From Sphingobacteriaceae bacterium (GTDB lineage Bacteria > Bacteroidota > Bacteroidia > Sphingobacteriales > Sphingobacteriaceae), in NCBI GenBank assembly GCA_017745075.1, contig JAGIAD010000015.1:1-64000 (forward strand): a DNA stretch of 64,000 nucleotides. The letters run 5' to 3'. Position 1 is the first letter of the stretch. Each line of letters opens with the position of its first letter. Made by a program: the position numbers and the translations under genes. The notes below the pieces were generated by a model that did not search any database, was not told where the DNA came from, and was given only the letters and a program-made list of their open reading frames with translations. Below, piece by piece: positions 24,909-33,932 of this stretch.

Positions 24909-27227
24909 ATGAAAAAAAAATATCTGTTATTATTTCTATTGTGTATTGTAGGGTTGGTTAAGGCACAAGTTACTCCTAGTGGTAATGCTAAGATTGTTGA
25001 GCAATTGATGGATCATCAGATCAGCTACTCAACTGGTCGGCCAAATATTCAGATCCCGCTTTACGAAATTGACTTTGCCGGTATGAAAATACCTATTTCT
25101 TTAAATTATGGTGCAACAGGGTTGGCCCTAGGGCAAATGTCGGGACCCGTTGGTGCTGGTTGGTCACTCTCTACAAATTATCAAATATCAAGAACTGTCC
25201 GCGGCCGACCAGATGAATTTTATCAAATGCCTTCTTTTGATGGAATATATCTTGAAAAGACGCAAGAGGAAGCCCCTCAGGCTTATATGCCAGGTGCATT
25301 CCCTTCTCGCAAGTGGAGGGATGTTTATCTGTCAAAATTCATGAAACCCGATGTTGCAAATGGCGACGCACCTACAAGTATCTATAACAGCGAACTATAT
25401 CAACTTGATAGTGAAATACTGGATTCGGAATCGGATATTTTCAGGTATACTGCTTTAGCCAATTCGGGACGTTTCGTTTTTGGAGACAGAGCTCCGAATT
25501 TTACTGTTCAGCAGCTCGATGAAAGCAATTTTATTTTTAGTTTGAAGTACCATTATGTCCCAAACGATCCGGCCCAGCAGAATTTATTTACGGCTAATGA
25601 TGATAAGGGAAATAAGTACACTTTTTATGCTACGCAAGGTTGGCCTGCACCAAACGTTTGGTCACTATCCAACGTAATATCTAAATCGGGCGATACCTTA
25701 ATGTTTAATTATGGTTATCAATCTAGTACAAATAAGGCCTATGGCGAACATATTTATGTAAAAGAAGGCTGCCGGGAGTGTCTCCCTTATAACAATTCAA
25801 TTCCTAACTATTTTAAAAGAGATACAGTAAAGGCGGGAAATATTGAAAGTACTGATAAATTATATTCCATTGATTTTCCTGAAGGGCACCTGACGTATAT
25901 TTATGATAATGTGGTGGTAAATGGCATTAATGAGGCATTAATAAAAGAGTTACAAGTATTAGATTGGGATCAAAATCTGGTACGAAAAATAAAATTCACT
26001 TATCAGGTTGGTACGCGTTATGCACTTTTAAGCACAGTGGAAATTTCGGCCGGTAGCGAAGAACCACTGGTTTACAGCTTTAGCTATAATCTTACCAATG
26101 AAAACAACCTGTTGCTCGATGATATTCCCATGTCGCCTAATCAATGGGGATATATTTCAGCCAGGGACAATGTAACCAGTTCTACGAAAAAGGAGTCAGC
26201 ACCGTTTGGGGATAGTGTACCCTTGCTTTCAATTTTTGATCCGAATGGGAACGGTCTTAGCCCATACTCACTTACCGCTCATCCACTTTCCTGGTTCCTA
26301 TCCCCAATTGACGCAGGAAGCGCCTATGAAGCATATACCCAAAAACCCAAGTACCTGCTCAGGGAAATTACGAATCCTTTTGGTGGTAAAACTACTTATG
26401 AGTTTGAAAATAATGTGGCTTACAATTCTATTACTAACGGATATAGGATTAGAGAGATTAAACAAACTGATGGAGAGGGGAATTATCAAAGAAAAACCTA
26501 TACTTATGGAGATAATGATGATGATACGGTTCATTCGCAACCTTTGGGAAGTGGCTATGTTTCAAATAGCTACTATAGTGGTGGCCCGCCATCAAATTAT
26601 ATACGCCAGGGAGTTGAAATAGGGGTTTTGCCTGATAATCTTGGTGATCCGTCAAATTGGATGTTATTCAATACTTACAGTATTAATAATCAATCTACAG
26701 CTGAAAGAGAACTTGCAGGAATTAATGAGAATGGAGTTTATTATAACCGGGTTACCGAACGTATATATAACGGACTGGTGCCTTTAACGAAAGTAGAGTT
26801 TGTTTTTGATACTGCCCAAAACATTGTTGAAAATGCACCTTACACAAGGAACCTTTCTCCTTTAATTGCAGGTAGAGGGATGATGTCGCGCCAATACCTT
26901 CCAATGGCTGTAACGTCTGTGATGTTAGGTTATAGACCTGAACTCAAAGAAAAGAACAGTTATGTTTTTATTAATGGTGCCTGGAAGAAACAAGTTAAGG
27001 AAGAGTATCAATACCGCGCGGTTAGCTCTGGGAATTATGCTTCGTACAAGAATTTGAGTATCAGTAATTTCGCTATCCATAATCAGGATTATACTGCTGG
27101 TATGGGTTTAGATGGGCTCTACTCCAATACCAATATCGATTCTATTTTTGATTTTCATTTTTATGATATCGTAGTTTTTGGTCCCAGAATGCTTTTGAAC
27201 AAAACAATAACCACCTATACAGAATAA
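24909..27227 (+). CDS. Secreted Rhs/YD-repeat-associated protein, N-terminal partner
   Basis: A 772-residue protein with signal peptide MKKKYLLLFLLCIVGLVKAQ. The N-terminal region VTPSGNAKIVEQLMDHQIS, IQIPLYEIDFAGMKIPISLN and GPVGAGWSLSTNYQISRTVRG is a conserved opening of Bacteroidota proteins that precede Rhs genes. The rest is beta-rich with loose YD-like strands (YLLREITNPFGGKTTYEFEN). It probably forms part of the shell or surface apparatus used with the Rhs toxin. The stop codon is followed, in the same frame and 3 bp later, by the ATG of the next gene. These two products are usually expected as one chain, so this may be a split gene. Confidence 0.75.
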   Translation: MKKKYLLLFLLCIVGLVKAQVTPSGNAKIVEQLMDHQISYSTGRPNIQIPLYEIDFAGMKIPISLNYGATGLALGQMSGPVGAGWSLSTNYQISRTVRGRPDEFYQMPSFDGIYLEKTQEEAPQAYMPGAFPSRKWRDVYLSKFMKPDVANGDAPTSIYNSELYQLDSEILDSESDIFRYTALANSGRFVFGDRAPNFTVQQLDESNFIFSLKYHYVPNDPAQQNLFTANDDKGNKYTFYATQGWPAPNVWSLSNVISKSGDTLMFNYGYQSSTNKAYGEHIYVKEGCRECLPYNNSIPNYFKRDTVKAGNIESTDKLYSIDFPEGHLTYIYDNVVVNGINEALIKELQVLDWDQNLVRKIKFTYQVGTRYALLSTVEISAGSEEPLVYSFSYNLTNENNLLLDDIPMSPNQWGYISARDNVTSSTKKESAPFGDSVPLLSIFDPNGNGLSPYSLTAHPLSWFLSPIDAGSAYEAYTQKPKYLLREITNPFGGKTTYEFENNVAYNSITNGYRIREIKQTDGEGNYQRKTYTYGDNDDDTVHSQPLGSGYVSNSYYSGGPPSNYIRQGVEIGVLPDNLGDPSNWMLFNTYSINNQSTAERELAGINENGVYYNRVTERIYNGLVPLTKVEFVFDTAQNIVENAPYTRNLSPLIAGRGMMSRQYLPMAVTSVMLGYRPELKEKNSYVFINGAWKKQVKEEYQYRAVSSGNYASYKNLSISNFAIHNQDYTAGMGLDGLYSNTNIDSIFDFHFYDIVVFGPRMLLNKTITTYTE

Positions 27228-27230
27228 GCT

Positions 27231-28349
27231 ATGTGCAAAAAAATAATTTTCTATTTGATATTGCTACAAGCAGGTGTAGTGATGACTGCTCATGCAAGGG
27301 CATTAGAGCTTTTTTCTGATTCGCTAAAAATTAACTATCAATATGATTATATATTTATGGTATTATTAAGCCGCGAGTCAATAACCTCTCCAAATGGTTC
27401 TGTTAACAAAAGTAGCGTATATATCAGGCCATACGAATATAATCCAGGAACTCCTTACGTAGATAGTCTTGTGGCTAACGGCTATTATTCTATTCCTTTA
27501 GAAACAATACATTATGATCATGGCAATGTGGTTGGCGGATCTGTTACTACTTTTTATCCTTCAGGCAAGCTAATGCCGAAAGAGGTAATGGCGCTTGAAA
27601 TTCCATCAACCGGCATCACACAAACTTTTGCTTATTCTAATTATACTCCATATCCCGAACCTCCGGGCTGGGTGTATGGACTTAATCCCGACCCACATTA
27701 CAAACTTAGAGTGATGCTTGATAAGTATAACGATAAACAAAAGGTATTGCAGAAAACAATAGTTGGAGGAACTACTACTAGCTATGTAATGGGCTACAAT
27801 AGCCGTTATACAATCGCAGAGATTACTAATGCAAAAGAAGAAGAGGTTGCATACACCAGTTTTGAAAAAAGATCTCCCGGAACATGGCAATTCTCAGGCG
27901 TTGCCAGCATAGACGAAACTGCTCCAATGGGTACACAATGCTACGAGCTTTCAGGTGGTGCACTTAGTAAAGCAGGCTTACCTGCCAATAAAATTTATCA
28001 GTTAAGTTATTGGAAAAAGGCAGGAGCCAGTATTAATATAAGTGGTGCAACGGTTATAAAAACAATAACTGGTAGGCAGTTAAATGGATGGGAATACGTA
28101 GTTGTACAACTCTCAGTAAACGGAATAGTAAGCCTGAGCGGAAGCGGTTATATCGATGAGGTCCGCCTGCATCCTAAAGATGCTATGATGGTAAGTTATT
28201 GTTATCGTCCTCTTTTTGGTAAAATATCTGAATGTGATGCCCGTGGTAATACCCAATATTGGGAATACGATGCACTTCAAAGACCAAAGTTTGAATTGGA
28301 TAGAGATAAAAATATTGTCAAATCATACGATTATCATATTAAAAATTAA
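27231..28349 (+). CDS. Secreted YD-repeat-type protein, C-terminal partner
   Basis: A 372-residue protein with its own hydrophobic N-terminus (MCKKIIFYLILLQAGVVMTA) and cleavage likely after AHARA. The body resembles the second half of large Rhs-associated proteins (SVYIRPYEYNPGTPYVDSL, GTTTSYVMGYNSRYTIAEI). It contains a beta-sandwich-like insert near 220-320 and ends with a YD-type repeat (QYWEYDALQRPKFELDRDKN). It is in frame with the preceding gene, separated by TAA GCT, and 8 bp before the main Rhs gene. The three are clearly one operon. Confidence 0.75.
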   Translation: MCKKIIFYLILLQAGVVMTAHARALELFSDSLKINYQYDYIFMVLLSRESITSPNGSVNKSSVYIRPYEYNPGTPYVDSLVANGYYSIPLETIHYDHGNVVGGSVTTFYPSGKLMPKEVMALEIPSTGITQTFAYSNYTPYPEPPGWVYGLNPDPHYKLRVMLDKYNDKQKVLQKTIVGGTTTSYVMGYNSRYTIAEITNAKEEEVAYTSFEKRSPGTWQFSGVASIDETAPMGTQCYELSGGALSKAGLPANKIYQLSYWKKAGASINISGATVIKTITGRQLNGWEYVVVQLSVNGIVSLSGSGYIDEVRLHPKDAMMVSYCYRPLFGKISECDARGNTQYWEYDALQRPKFELDRDKNIVKSYDYHIKN

Positions 28350-28357
28350 CGCTCAGG

Positions 28358-31300
28358 ATGAAAAAAATAACCAAATACCTTACTGCATTTTTTTTGCTGT
28401 CGGGAGTAATTTCTTATGGTTTAAAGGCACAAGAAGCTAAAATTGTAAATGCGTATAACCCATTGCAACCAAATATTACAGCATCAGGTTCTATCACTTT
28501 AGTCCCGGGTTTTTTTGTGCCACAAGGTAATAGTTTCAGAGCCTATATTTCTGGAATTAGCCAAAGCCAGCCTTTTGCGGCACAGCCCAGTGCTAACCGA
28601 ACTTATGGAAGCATAAAAATATTTAAAATACCTGGAATCAAAACCGCCGGTCAGGCCAATCAACAAAATTTCCTGACCAATCAGGTTTCGCAGGTTATAG
28701 AGTACCAGGACGGATTAGGCAGGCCAGTACAACAGGTTGCACTTTATGCATCGCCTACAGGTAAAGATGTGGTACACCCCATTGCTTACGATAATGCAGG
28801 ACGACAACCCAAACAATACCTTGCTTATACCAAAGCCAATAATCAGGGACAATACAATGCACAAGCATTGGATGGCGGTAGCGGATATGCATCTGGAGAA
28901 CAATATAATTTTTACCAAAGTGGCAGTACAGGGAACTTTAAATCTACTACTTTCCCCTATGCTGAAGCACGCCTGGATCCTTTAGGGCTTAACCAGACTG
29001 AGCAGGGGAGTGTGGGAGCAATACATCAGCTTGCTGGTGGGCATACTACTAAAACCAATTTAACCCTCAGTACAACAGCTGATGGTGTGTTGAATTGGCA
29101 ACTTACCAGTAATGGTTTGAGTGCTTCAGGTAACAATGTTTTAGAAGGATTGATTAAAGAAATTGCAAAAGATGCCAATTGGGTAGCGGGGCGGGCAGGT
29201 ACTAAAGAAAGTTTTACCGATGGTAACGGAAGAAGAATGGCTGATCGATTTTTCATAACAGAGAACCAGTCTGCCACCACTTACTATGTTTACGACCAGA
29301 TTAAACCAGATAGATTACTTTATATACTTTCGCCAGGATTTAATGCCCAGCAGATTGTATTGGGCGATAGCACTTTTAATCGTTATGTTTATGCTTACCG
29401 TTATGATCAGCGTAACCGTACAATTGCTAAAAAAATTCCAGGGGCAGGTTGGCTGCACATCGTTTATAACCAGCTGGATCAACCGGTAGCCACTCAGGAT
29501 TCGGTGCAGCGTATTGCTAATGAATGGAGTTACGTAAAGTACGATGTACAGGGACGGATTATACTTAACGGAAAATATGCAACAACTGCTGATCGAATAA
29601 ACTTACAAGCTCAGTTAGATGCTGCAGTAAATAATTGGGAAAAACGCGATGTGAATGGTACTTATGGTTATAGTAATGTTTCCTTCCCAACGGGTAACAG
29701 TACAGAAGTATACAAAGTAATTTATTATGATGATTACGACTTACCATCATCCTGTCCGTTTGCTACGGCGCCTGCGGGGAGTACGTCCATAGTTACAGGC
29801 TTGCCTACTGCAAGTCTGACACGCGTACTGGATACACAGAAAATGTTATGGACGGTAAATTATTATGATGAGGATGGGCAACCTATAAAAGTATATGCAG
29901 AGAATAATATAAATGGTACTGATGAGTTGACTAATACTTACGCATTTACAGGGCAGCTGGAAAGTGCTCAACGGATAAGTACTACAGCCAATTCGACTGT
30001 TAGTATTGGCGAACGTTATGTGTACGATGACAGTGGCAGATTATTGCAAACCTGGGAAAAGATAAACAACCAACCAGAAGTTTTACTTTCAGAAATGGTG
30101 TATAACGAACTGGGGCAGGTAGCGCAAAAGAAATTACACTCGGTTGATGGTACCAGTTTTTTACAAACGCAATCTTACAGTTATAATGACCAAGGCGCCT
30201 TGAAAACCATAAATAGTGCCGATATTACGGGAGGTGGTAATGCCAAATTTGGCATGGAACTTAAGTATGAAGATGCTGCCATACCGCAATATAATGGTAA
30301 CATTGGTGCAAGCCAATGGAAAGTGGCCCGCACCGGCACCTCCCCCAAAATGGGGTACGACTACCAGTTTGACGCTGTTGGACGCATTGTTGCTGCCGAA
30401 TCGTTGACTAACGGCAATAAGGATAAGAATTATAGCGAATATATTAAGTACGATCAATTAGGTAATATCCGTGACCTGGGACGCTACGCCAATATCAATG
30501 GGGTACGTACTCAAATAGATAGTTTAAATTACCAATACCAAGGGGGCAGACATACCCGCATAGATGATGCTACCGGAAACCCACTTGGTTTTAGCGAAGA
30601 AATACAAACAGACGATGAATATGGTTATGACGGCTTTGGAAGGGTGATTAGCGATAAGAATAAGAACATTACAATAGCTTACAACGCTGTTTCGTTGCCC
30701 AAGCTCATTACCTGGCCCGGAACTGGCCGGACTACCGAATATACTTATAGCGCCGATGGTACAAAACTAGGCTGGCAGCATACTGTTAATGGCACCAGTG
30801 AGGGGAAATTATATAACAGCGGTTTAGAATATGCTGTGGTTAACGGTGGTGCACCCGTGTTAAAATTTATACAAACATCCGAAGGGCGGGCACGTTTTAA
30901 CGGAACCGCTTTTGTATATGAATATTATCTGACCGATAACCTCGGTAATGTAAGGGCCACTATTGATGCTGATCCGGCAGATCCAACACAATTAACTGCA
31001 AGAGTTCTACAGGAACATAGCTATTACCCTTTTGGTGCTACCATGCCCGGTGCTGATATCAATTTTGCAAGTGGAGAGGCAAATAGCTATCTTTATAATG
31101 GTAAAGAGTTAGATGCCGAGTTAAATCAGTATGATTCCGAAGCCCGTTTTTATGATGCAACTATTGGGAGGTGGAGTGCTATAGACCCCATGAGTGAAAA
31201 GTATTTTGGTATAAGCGCGTATAGCTATGTATTTAATAATCCGTTGATGTTTATTGATCCTAGTGGAATGGACCCCGAAGGGCCGGGAGGTGGCTATGTT

Positions 31301-32074
31301 TTAGTTGAGCCCGGACTTTGGTTCAACAAGGAAAAAAATGAATATTTTGCTTACACTTATTCAGGCCCCGATGGAAGTGCTGCGGCTGCCTTTGCCGAAC
31401 ATCAAGCATTTTTTGGTGGAACTTTTTTTGGTGCCATGAATGAGATGGCTGGGTGGAAAACATATAGTCTTATGGAGACGCCACAACAGCGTAAGGCCAG
31501 AGAACAGGCTGCAGAACGAGCCGCTTTAAGAGCCCGGAACGAAGCAATATATAATGCCAAGGCCAAGCAGGGAAATTTCGGGACAAATGCTAAACAAGGG
31601 AATAAGGAAATCGATTGGTATGGACCTGGAGGAAAGATGAACTGGATCCTTGGAGTATCAGCTCTTGCTTCGGAAAAATTTTCTGGAATTAGCCGAGTCG
31701 GAAATAACCTTATAATATATAACGCTACAAGAACTGGGAGGGTTTTTTATGCAAATCAATATGTTAATACATTCGGCTTGTCTAAAGTAGGTGGTTTGCT
31801 AGGGAAGGTATCATTTGGTATTGGTGTTGTGATAGATGGCGTAGGTGTTTATAATTATTATAAAAACCCCAAAAGTGTAAATGCAGTATCACCAGGTAAG
31901 TTTGGACTAAATACTGGAGTAGGGGCTTTTGGACTTACTGGGGTAGGAACAATACCTGCAATAACTTACTTTGGAATAGATGCCTTTTATCCAGGTGGCA
32001 TACAAGGCTATGCAAATGATTATAAAAAAGTGCTAGACAATAATCCTGGTTATTATCCCCATTTTAGTTTTTAG
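28358..32074 (+). CDS. Rhs repeat protein with C-terminal polymorphic toxin domain
   Basis: A 1238-residue secreted protein with signal peptide MKKITKYLTAFFLLSGVISY (cleavage after LKAQ). An N-terminal DUF6443-like region (EYQDGLGRPVQQVALYASP) is followed by YD repeats: YDDSGRLLQTW near 555, FDAVGRIVAAES near 670, YDGFGRVISDKNKN near 755. The Rhs-associated core runs from YYPFGATMPG (887) through YNGKELDAELNQYDSEARFYD to NPLMFIDPSGM (about 970), the point after which such proteins vary. The remaining ~265 residues are the candidate toxin. They include a Glu/Arg/Ala-rich linker (QQRKAREQAAERAALRARNE), then a glycine-rich hydrophobic stretch (VGGLLGKVSFGIGVVIDGVG, GLNTGVGAFGLTGVGTIPA) and the end NNPGYYPHFSF. 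The hydrophobic tip suggests a membrane-acting toxin; this is inference. A cognate membrane protein follows 18 bp later. Confidence 0.9.
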   Translation: MKKITKYLTAFFLLSGVISYGLKAQEAKIVNAYNPLQPNITASGSITLVPGFFVPQGNSFRAYISGISQSQPFAAQPSANRTYGSIKIFKIPGIKTAGQANQQNFLTNQVSQVIEYQDGLGRPVQQVALYASPTGKDVVHPIAYDNAGRQPKQYLAYTKANNQGQYNAQALDGGSGYASGEQYNFYQSGSTGNFKSTTFPYAEARLDPLGLNQTEQGSVGAIHQLAGGHTTKTNLTLSTTADGVLNWQLTSNGLSASGNNVLEGLIKEIAKDANWVAGRAGTKESFTDGNGRRMADRFFITENQSATTYYVYDQIKPDRLLYILSPGFNAQQIVLGDSTFNRYVYAYRYDQRNRTIAKKIPGAGWLHIVYNQLDQPVATQDSVQRIANEWSYVKYDVQGRIILNGKYATTADRINLQAQLDAAVNNWEKRDVNGTYGYSNVSFPTGNSTEVYKVIYYDDYDLPSSCPFATAPAGSTSIVTGLPTASLTRVLDTQKMLWTVNYYDEDGQPIKVYAENNINGTDELTNTYAFTGQLESAQRISTTANSTVSIGERYVYDDSGRLLQTWEKINNQPEVLLSEMVYNELGQVAQKKLHSVDGTSFLQTQSYSYNDQGALKTINSADITGGGNAKFGMELKYEDAAIPQYNGNIGASQWKVARTGTSPKMGYDYQFDAVGRIVAAESLTNGNKDKNYSEYIKYDQLGNIRDLGRYANINGVRTQIDSLNYQYQGGRHTRIDDATGNPLGFSEEIQTDDEYGYDGFGRVISDKNKNITIAYNAVSLPKLITWPGTGRTTEYTYSADGTKLGWQHTVNGTSEGKLYNSGLEYAVVNGGAPVLKFIQTSEGRARFNGTAFVYEYYLTDNLGNVRATIDADPADPTQLTARVLQEHSYYPFGATMPGADINFASGEANSYLYNGKELDAELNQYDSEARFYDATIGRWSAIDPMSEKYFGISAYSYVFNNPLMFIDPSGMDPEGPGGGYVLVEPGLWFNKEKNEYFAYTYSGPDGSAAAAFAEHQAFFGGTFFGAMNEMAGWKTYSLMETPQQRKAREQAAERAALRARNEAIYNAKAKQGNFGTNAKQGNKEIDWYGPGGKMNWILGVSALASEKFSGISRVGNNLIIYNATRTGRVFYANQYVNTFGLSKVGGLLGKVSFGIGVVIDGVGVYNYYKNPKSVNAVSPGKFGLNTGVGAFGLTGVGTIPAITYFGIDAFYPGGIQGYANDYKKVLDNNPGYYPHFSF

Positions 32075-32092
32075 CTCTGAAAAAAGTTAATT

Positions 32093-32503
32093 ATGAGAAA
32101 AGCATATAATTATTTCTTTTACAAACTTTATAAGTTCTGGGATTTAGTTTCCACGCCTAAGTTTATCAGTGATTGGAAGGCTGAGTTAACAATTGATATT
32201 CTCGAAATATTTTTAGGTCTTTCAATAATTGTATATTACACAGTAATAACTAAAGAATGGATTGATTTTGGCAATGAGAAATACATAATCATAGTCTATT
32301 TATTATTTGTAGCAGTGCCTAATTATTTTATTTTTCATCACCGGAATCAATGGAAACAGATAGTACACGAATTTGATCAATGGCCAAAGAAAAAAAATAA
32401 AATTGGAGGTATGATCGTTTTTATCATAATACTAGCAGTTGTTGGTAACTTAATATTTGCCTTTTATCAGATGAGTTTGGTCGATTGGAGTCAATATAGA
32501 TGA
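32093..32503 (+). CDS. Putative immunity protein, three-helix membrane protein
   Basis: A 136-residue protein with membrane segments at about 35-52, 63-81 and 105-126, and a conserved-looking N-terminus NYFFYKLYKFWDLVSTPKF. It starts 18 bp after the toxin gene, the standard immunity position. By eye about half its residues match the product of 33344-33760, including YKLYKFW, VSTPK, SDWKAEL, NQWK/SQWK, NLIFAFY and VDWSxYR. A membrane-embedded immunity protein fits a toxin aimed at the inner membrane. No known family was recognised. Confidence 0.75.
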   Translation: MRKAYNYFFYKLYKFWDLVSTPKFISDWKAELTIDILEIFLGLSIIVYYTVITKEWIDFGNEKYIIIVYLLFVAVPNYFIFHHRNQWKQIVHEFDQWPKKKNKIGGMIVFIIILAVVGNLIFAFYQMSLVDWSQYR

Positions 32504-32554
32504 ACATCCTGGAAACAAAGAATAGATTAGCGTTATAAATCAAATGCCGAACCA

Positions 32555-32599
32555 AAAAATAAAAGCAGTTCCCTTTTGGAGAACTGCTTTTATTTTTTG
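32555..32599. terminator. Bidirectional terminator after the first immunity gene
   Basis: Stem AAAATAAAAGCAGTTC / GAACTGCTTTTATTTT around CCTTTTGGA, with A- and T-runs. It ends the Rhs transcript and separates it from the displaced cassettes downstream. Confidence 0.85.
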
Positions 32600-32609
32600 T
32601 TTTAAGCTT

Positions 32610-32672
32610 TCTACAGGAGATGATGCCGGTCAAAGGTACCGTAATACAATGACATACCAGGGAGGGTATTAA
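32610..32672 (+). pseudogene. Possible toxin-tip remnant preceding the second small gene
   Basis: Reads STGDDAGQRYRNTMTYQGGY and a stop, 4 bp before the ATG at 32677. It has no start codon of its own and its upstream frame runs into a terminator hairpin. Composition and placement fit the last codons of a lost Rhs C-terminal domain left next to its immunity gene. Only 20 codons, so a chance open stretch is possible. Confidence 0.4.
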
Positions 32673-32676
32673 ATAC

Positions 32677-33096
32677 ATGAAATACAAATACAAGATTAAA
32701 AGAACACTAAAAATACAAGTTGACCTTTTAGAAAGAAAAATTGAGGCTTATTTAGCAAATAACGGCTATCGCATAATTGAAAGAGGACCGGGCTATATAA
32801 CGTTTACTGAGAATAAGTTTAGTGACCGAAAGAAGTCCAGGTATGACTTTCATACCAGAATAGGAGAAGGTAAGTTTATATTTAAATCCTCTTCCGAAAC
32901 TGAAACCTATGCAGAACTAATTTACTTTACTTCAATGGTCGAATATATGATTATCGTGATGTTGGTTTGTTTATTTGGTATTTACGCAAGGAATATAATT
33001 ATGCCCATTATTTTTTCTATATTTTTAACATTGCCGCTCTTATTTAAAATTGTTTATCAAAATGAGCATGTGTTTGAAGAAATTGTAGCATTCTAG
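32677..33096 (+). CDS. Putative orphan immunity protein, two-helix membrane protein
   Basis: A 139-residue protein. A basic N-terminal half (MKYKYKIKRTLKIQVDLLER, GYRIIERGPGYITFTE) precedes two membrane segments at about 89-103 and 107-126, and a short acidic tail follows. It is unrelated by eye to the flanking three-helix proteins. Its place between two toxin remnants suggests an immunity gene kept after its toxin tip was displaced. Without that context it would be only a small membrane protein of unknown role. Confidence 0.55.
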   Translation: MKYKYKIKRTLKIQVDLLERKIEAYLANNGYRIIERGPGYITFTENKFSDRKKSRYDFHTRIGEGKFIFKSSSETETYAELIYFTSMVEYMIIVMLVCLFGIYARNIIMPIIFSIFLTLPLLFKIVYQNEHVFEEIVAF

Positions 33097-33267
33097 CTAA
33101 CAACCAATTAAATCAAAAAGATTATACCAATATGGTTGTGTTGACGTATTCAAAGTTTTAACCTGGTTGGTGAGGGTAATAGCCTTGATTCCAGTTAGTT
33201 AAAATTAAGTGCTATTAGAATTGAACCAAATAATTTCTTGCCTTTTTTCATGCTGGTGTAGATATTC

Positions 33268-33333
33268 ATGGCGTATTTAATTTATGAAAGATTCGGGGAA
33301 TATAAGGACGCTTATCCACGATTTAGTTTTTAA
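33268..33333 (+). pseudogene. Toxin-tip remnant matching the end of the Rhs toxin
   Basis: Frame MAYLIYERFGEYKDAYPRFSF then stop, 10 bp before the paralogous immunity gene. Its last residues YPRFSF match YPHFSF at the end of the active Rhs protein. At DNA level TATCCACGATTTAGTTTTTA aligns with TATCCCCATTTTAGTTTTTA at the true toxin end. It is therefore probably the tail of a related toxin domain, the rest being lost. 33097-33267 shows no further recognisable coding sequence. Confidence 0.6.
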
Positions 33334-33343
33334 TTTAATCAAC

Positions 33344-33760
33344 ATGACAATAAAAAAATCATATTATTATTTGTTTTATAAACTGTATAAATTTTGGCAA
33401 GTTGTATCAACACCAAAGATTTGGAGTGATTGGAAAGCAGAACTATGTATTGATGCTTTAATCTTGCTTTTAGGCGCATCTATTTTAGTTTATTACAAGG
33501 TTTTTGTTAATAGATATTTTCATTTTGGTGATTCTAATTTACCTGTAATTATTACCTGTATTTCAATTTCCCTAATTAATTATTTTGTCTTTCATCATAA
33601 AAGCCAATGGAAAGAAATTGTTATAAGATTTGATGCTTATCCTCCAGAAAGTCATAAGAGGGGATCATTTGTAGTGGGTTTAGTAATATTAGCGGTAATT
33701 ATAAATCTTATATTTGCTTTTTATTTAATGAGTAGAGTTGATTGGAGTCATTATCGATAG
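33344..33760 (+). CDS. Paralogous putative immunity protein
   Basis: A 138-residue, three-helix membrane protein, clearly homologous along its length to that of 32093-32503. The start at 33344 (MTIKKSYYYLFYKLYKFW) aligns with the paralogue. The open frame upstream to 33284 runs through the toxin remnant in another frame and is rejected. Differences cluster in the loop after helix 1 and in the hydrophilic loop before helix 3 (DAYPPESHKRGS against DQWPKKKNKIGG), where specificity toward the toxin might lie. Confidence 0.75.
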   Translation: MTIKKSYYYLFYKLYKFWQVVSTPKIWSDWKAELCIDALILLLGASILVYYKVFVNRYFHFGDSNLPVIITCISISLINYFVFHHKSQWKEIVIRFDAYPPESHKRGSFVVGLVILAVIINLIFAFYLMSRVDWSHYR

Positions 33761-33840
33761 CTATTAAGAAAATTAATTAACTAACTTTCTACACATACTC
33801 ACTAATGAACCAATGGCAAGTGAACTAATAAACCAAACAA

Positions 33841-33872
33841 AAAAGCGATTCCCGTTTCCGAGAATCGCTAGT
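33841..33872 (-). terminator. Terminator of the M16 peptidase gene
   Basis: Stem AGCGATTC / GAATCGCT with a 10 nt loop. On the minus strand it is followed by a T-run, after the peptidase stop codon. It may also stop the plus-strand immunity transcript. Confidence 0.75.
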
Positions 33873-33884
33873 ATCTGATTTTAA

Positions 33885-33932
33885 GGCATCAGGCCTTTAC
33901 CTTAAGCCTTCAACCTTTTAGCTTCCGCCTTA
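33885..33932. repeat. CCTT-type spacer repeat after the M16 gene
   Basis: Units GGCCTTTACC, TTAAGCCTTCAACC and TTTTAGCTTCCGCC follow one another up to the stop codon of the peptidase. Same word set as at 9419 and 15606. Confidence 0.5.

Noticed and set aside
33284..33343. Longer start for the third immunity gene
   Set aside because: The extra residues read through the toxin-tip remnant in the wrong frame, and the paralogue starts at the position matching 33344.
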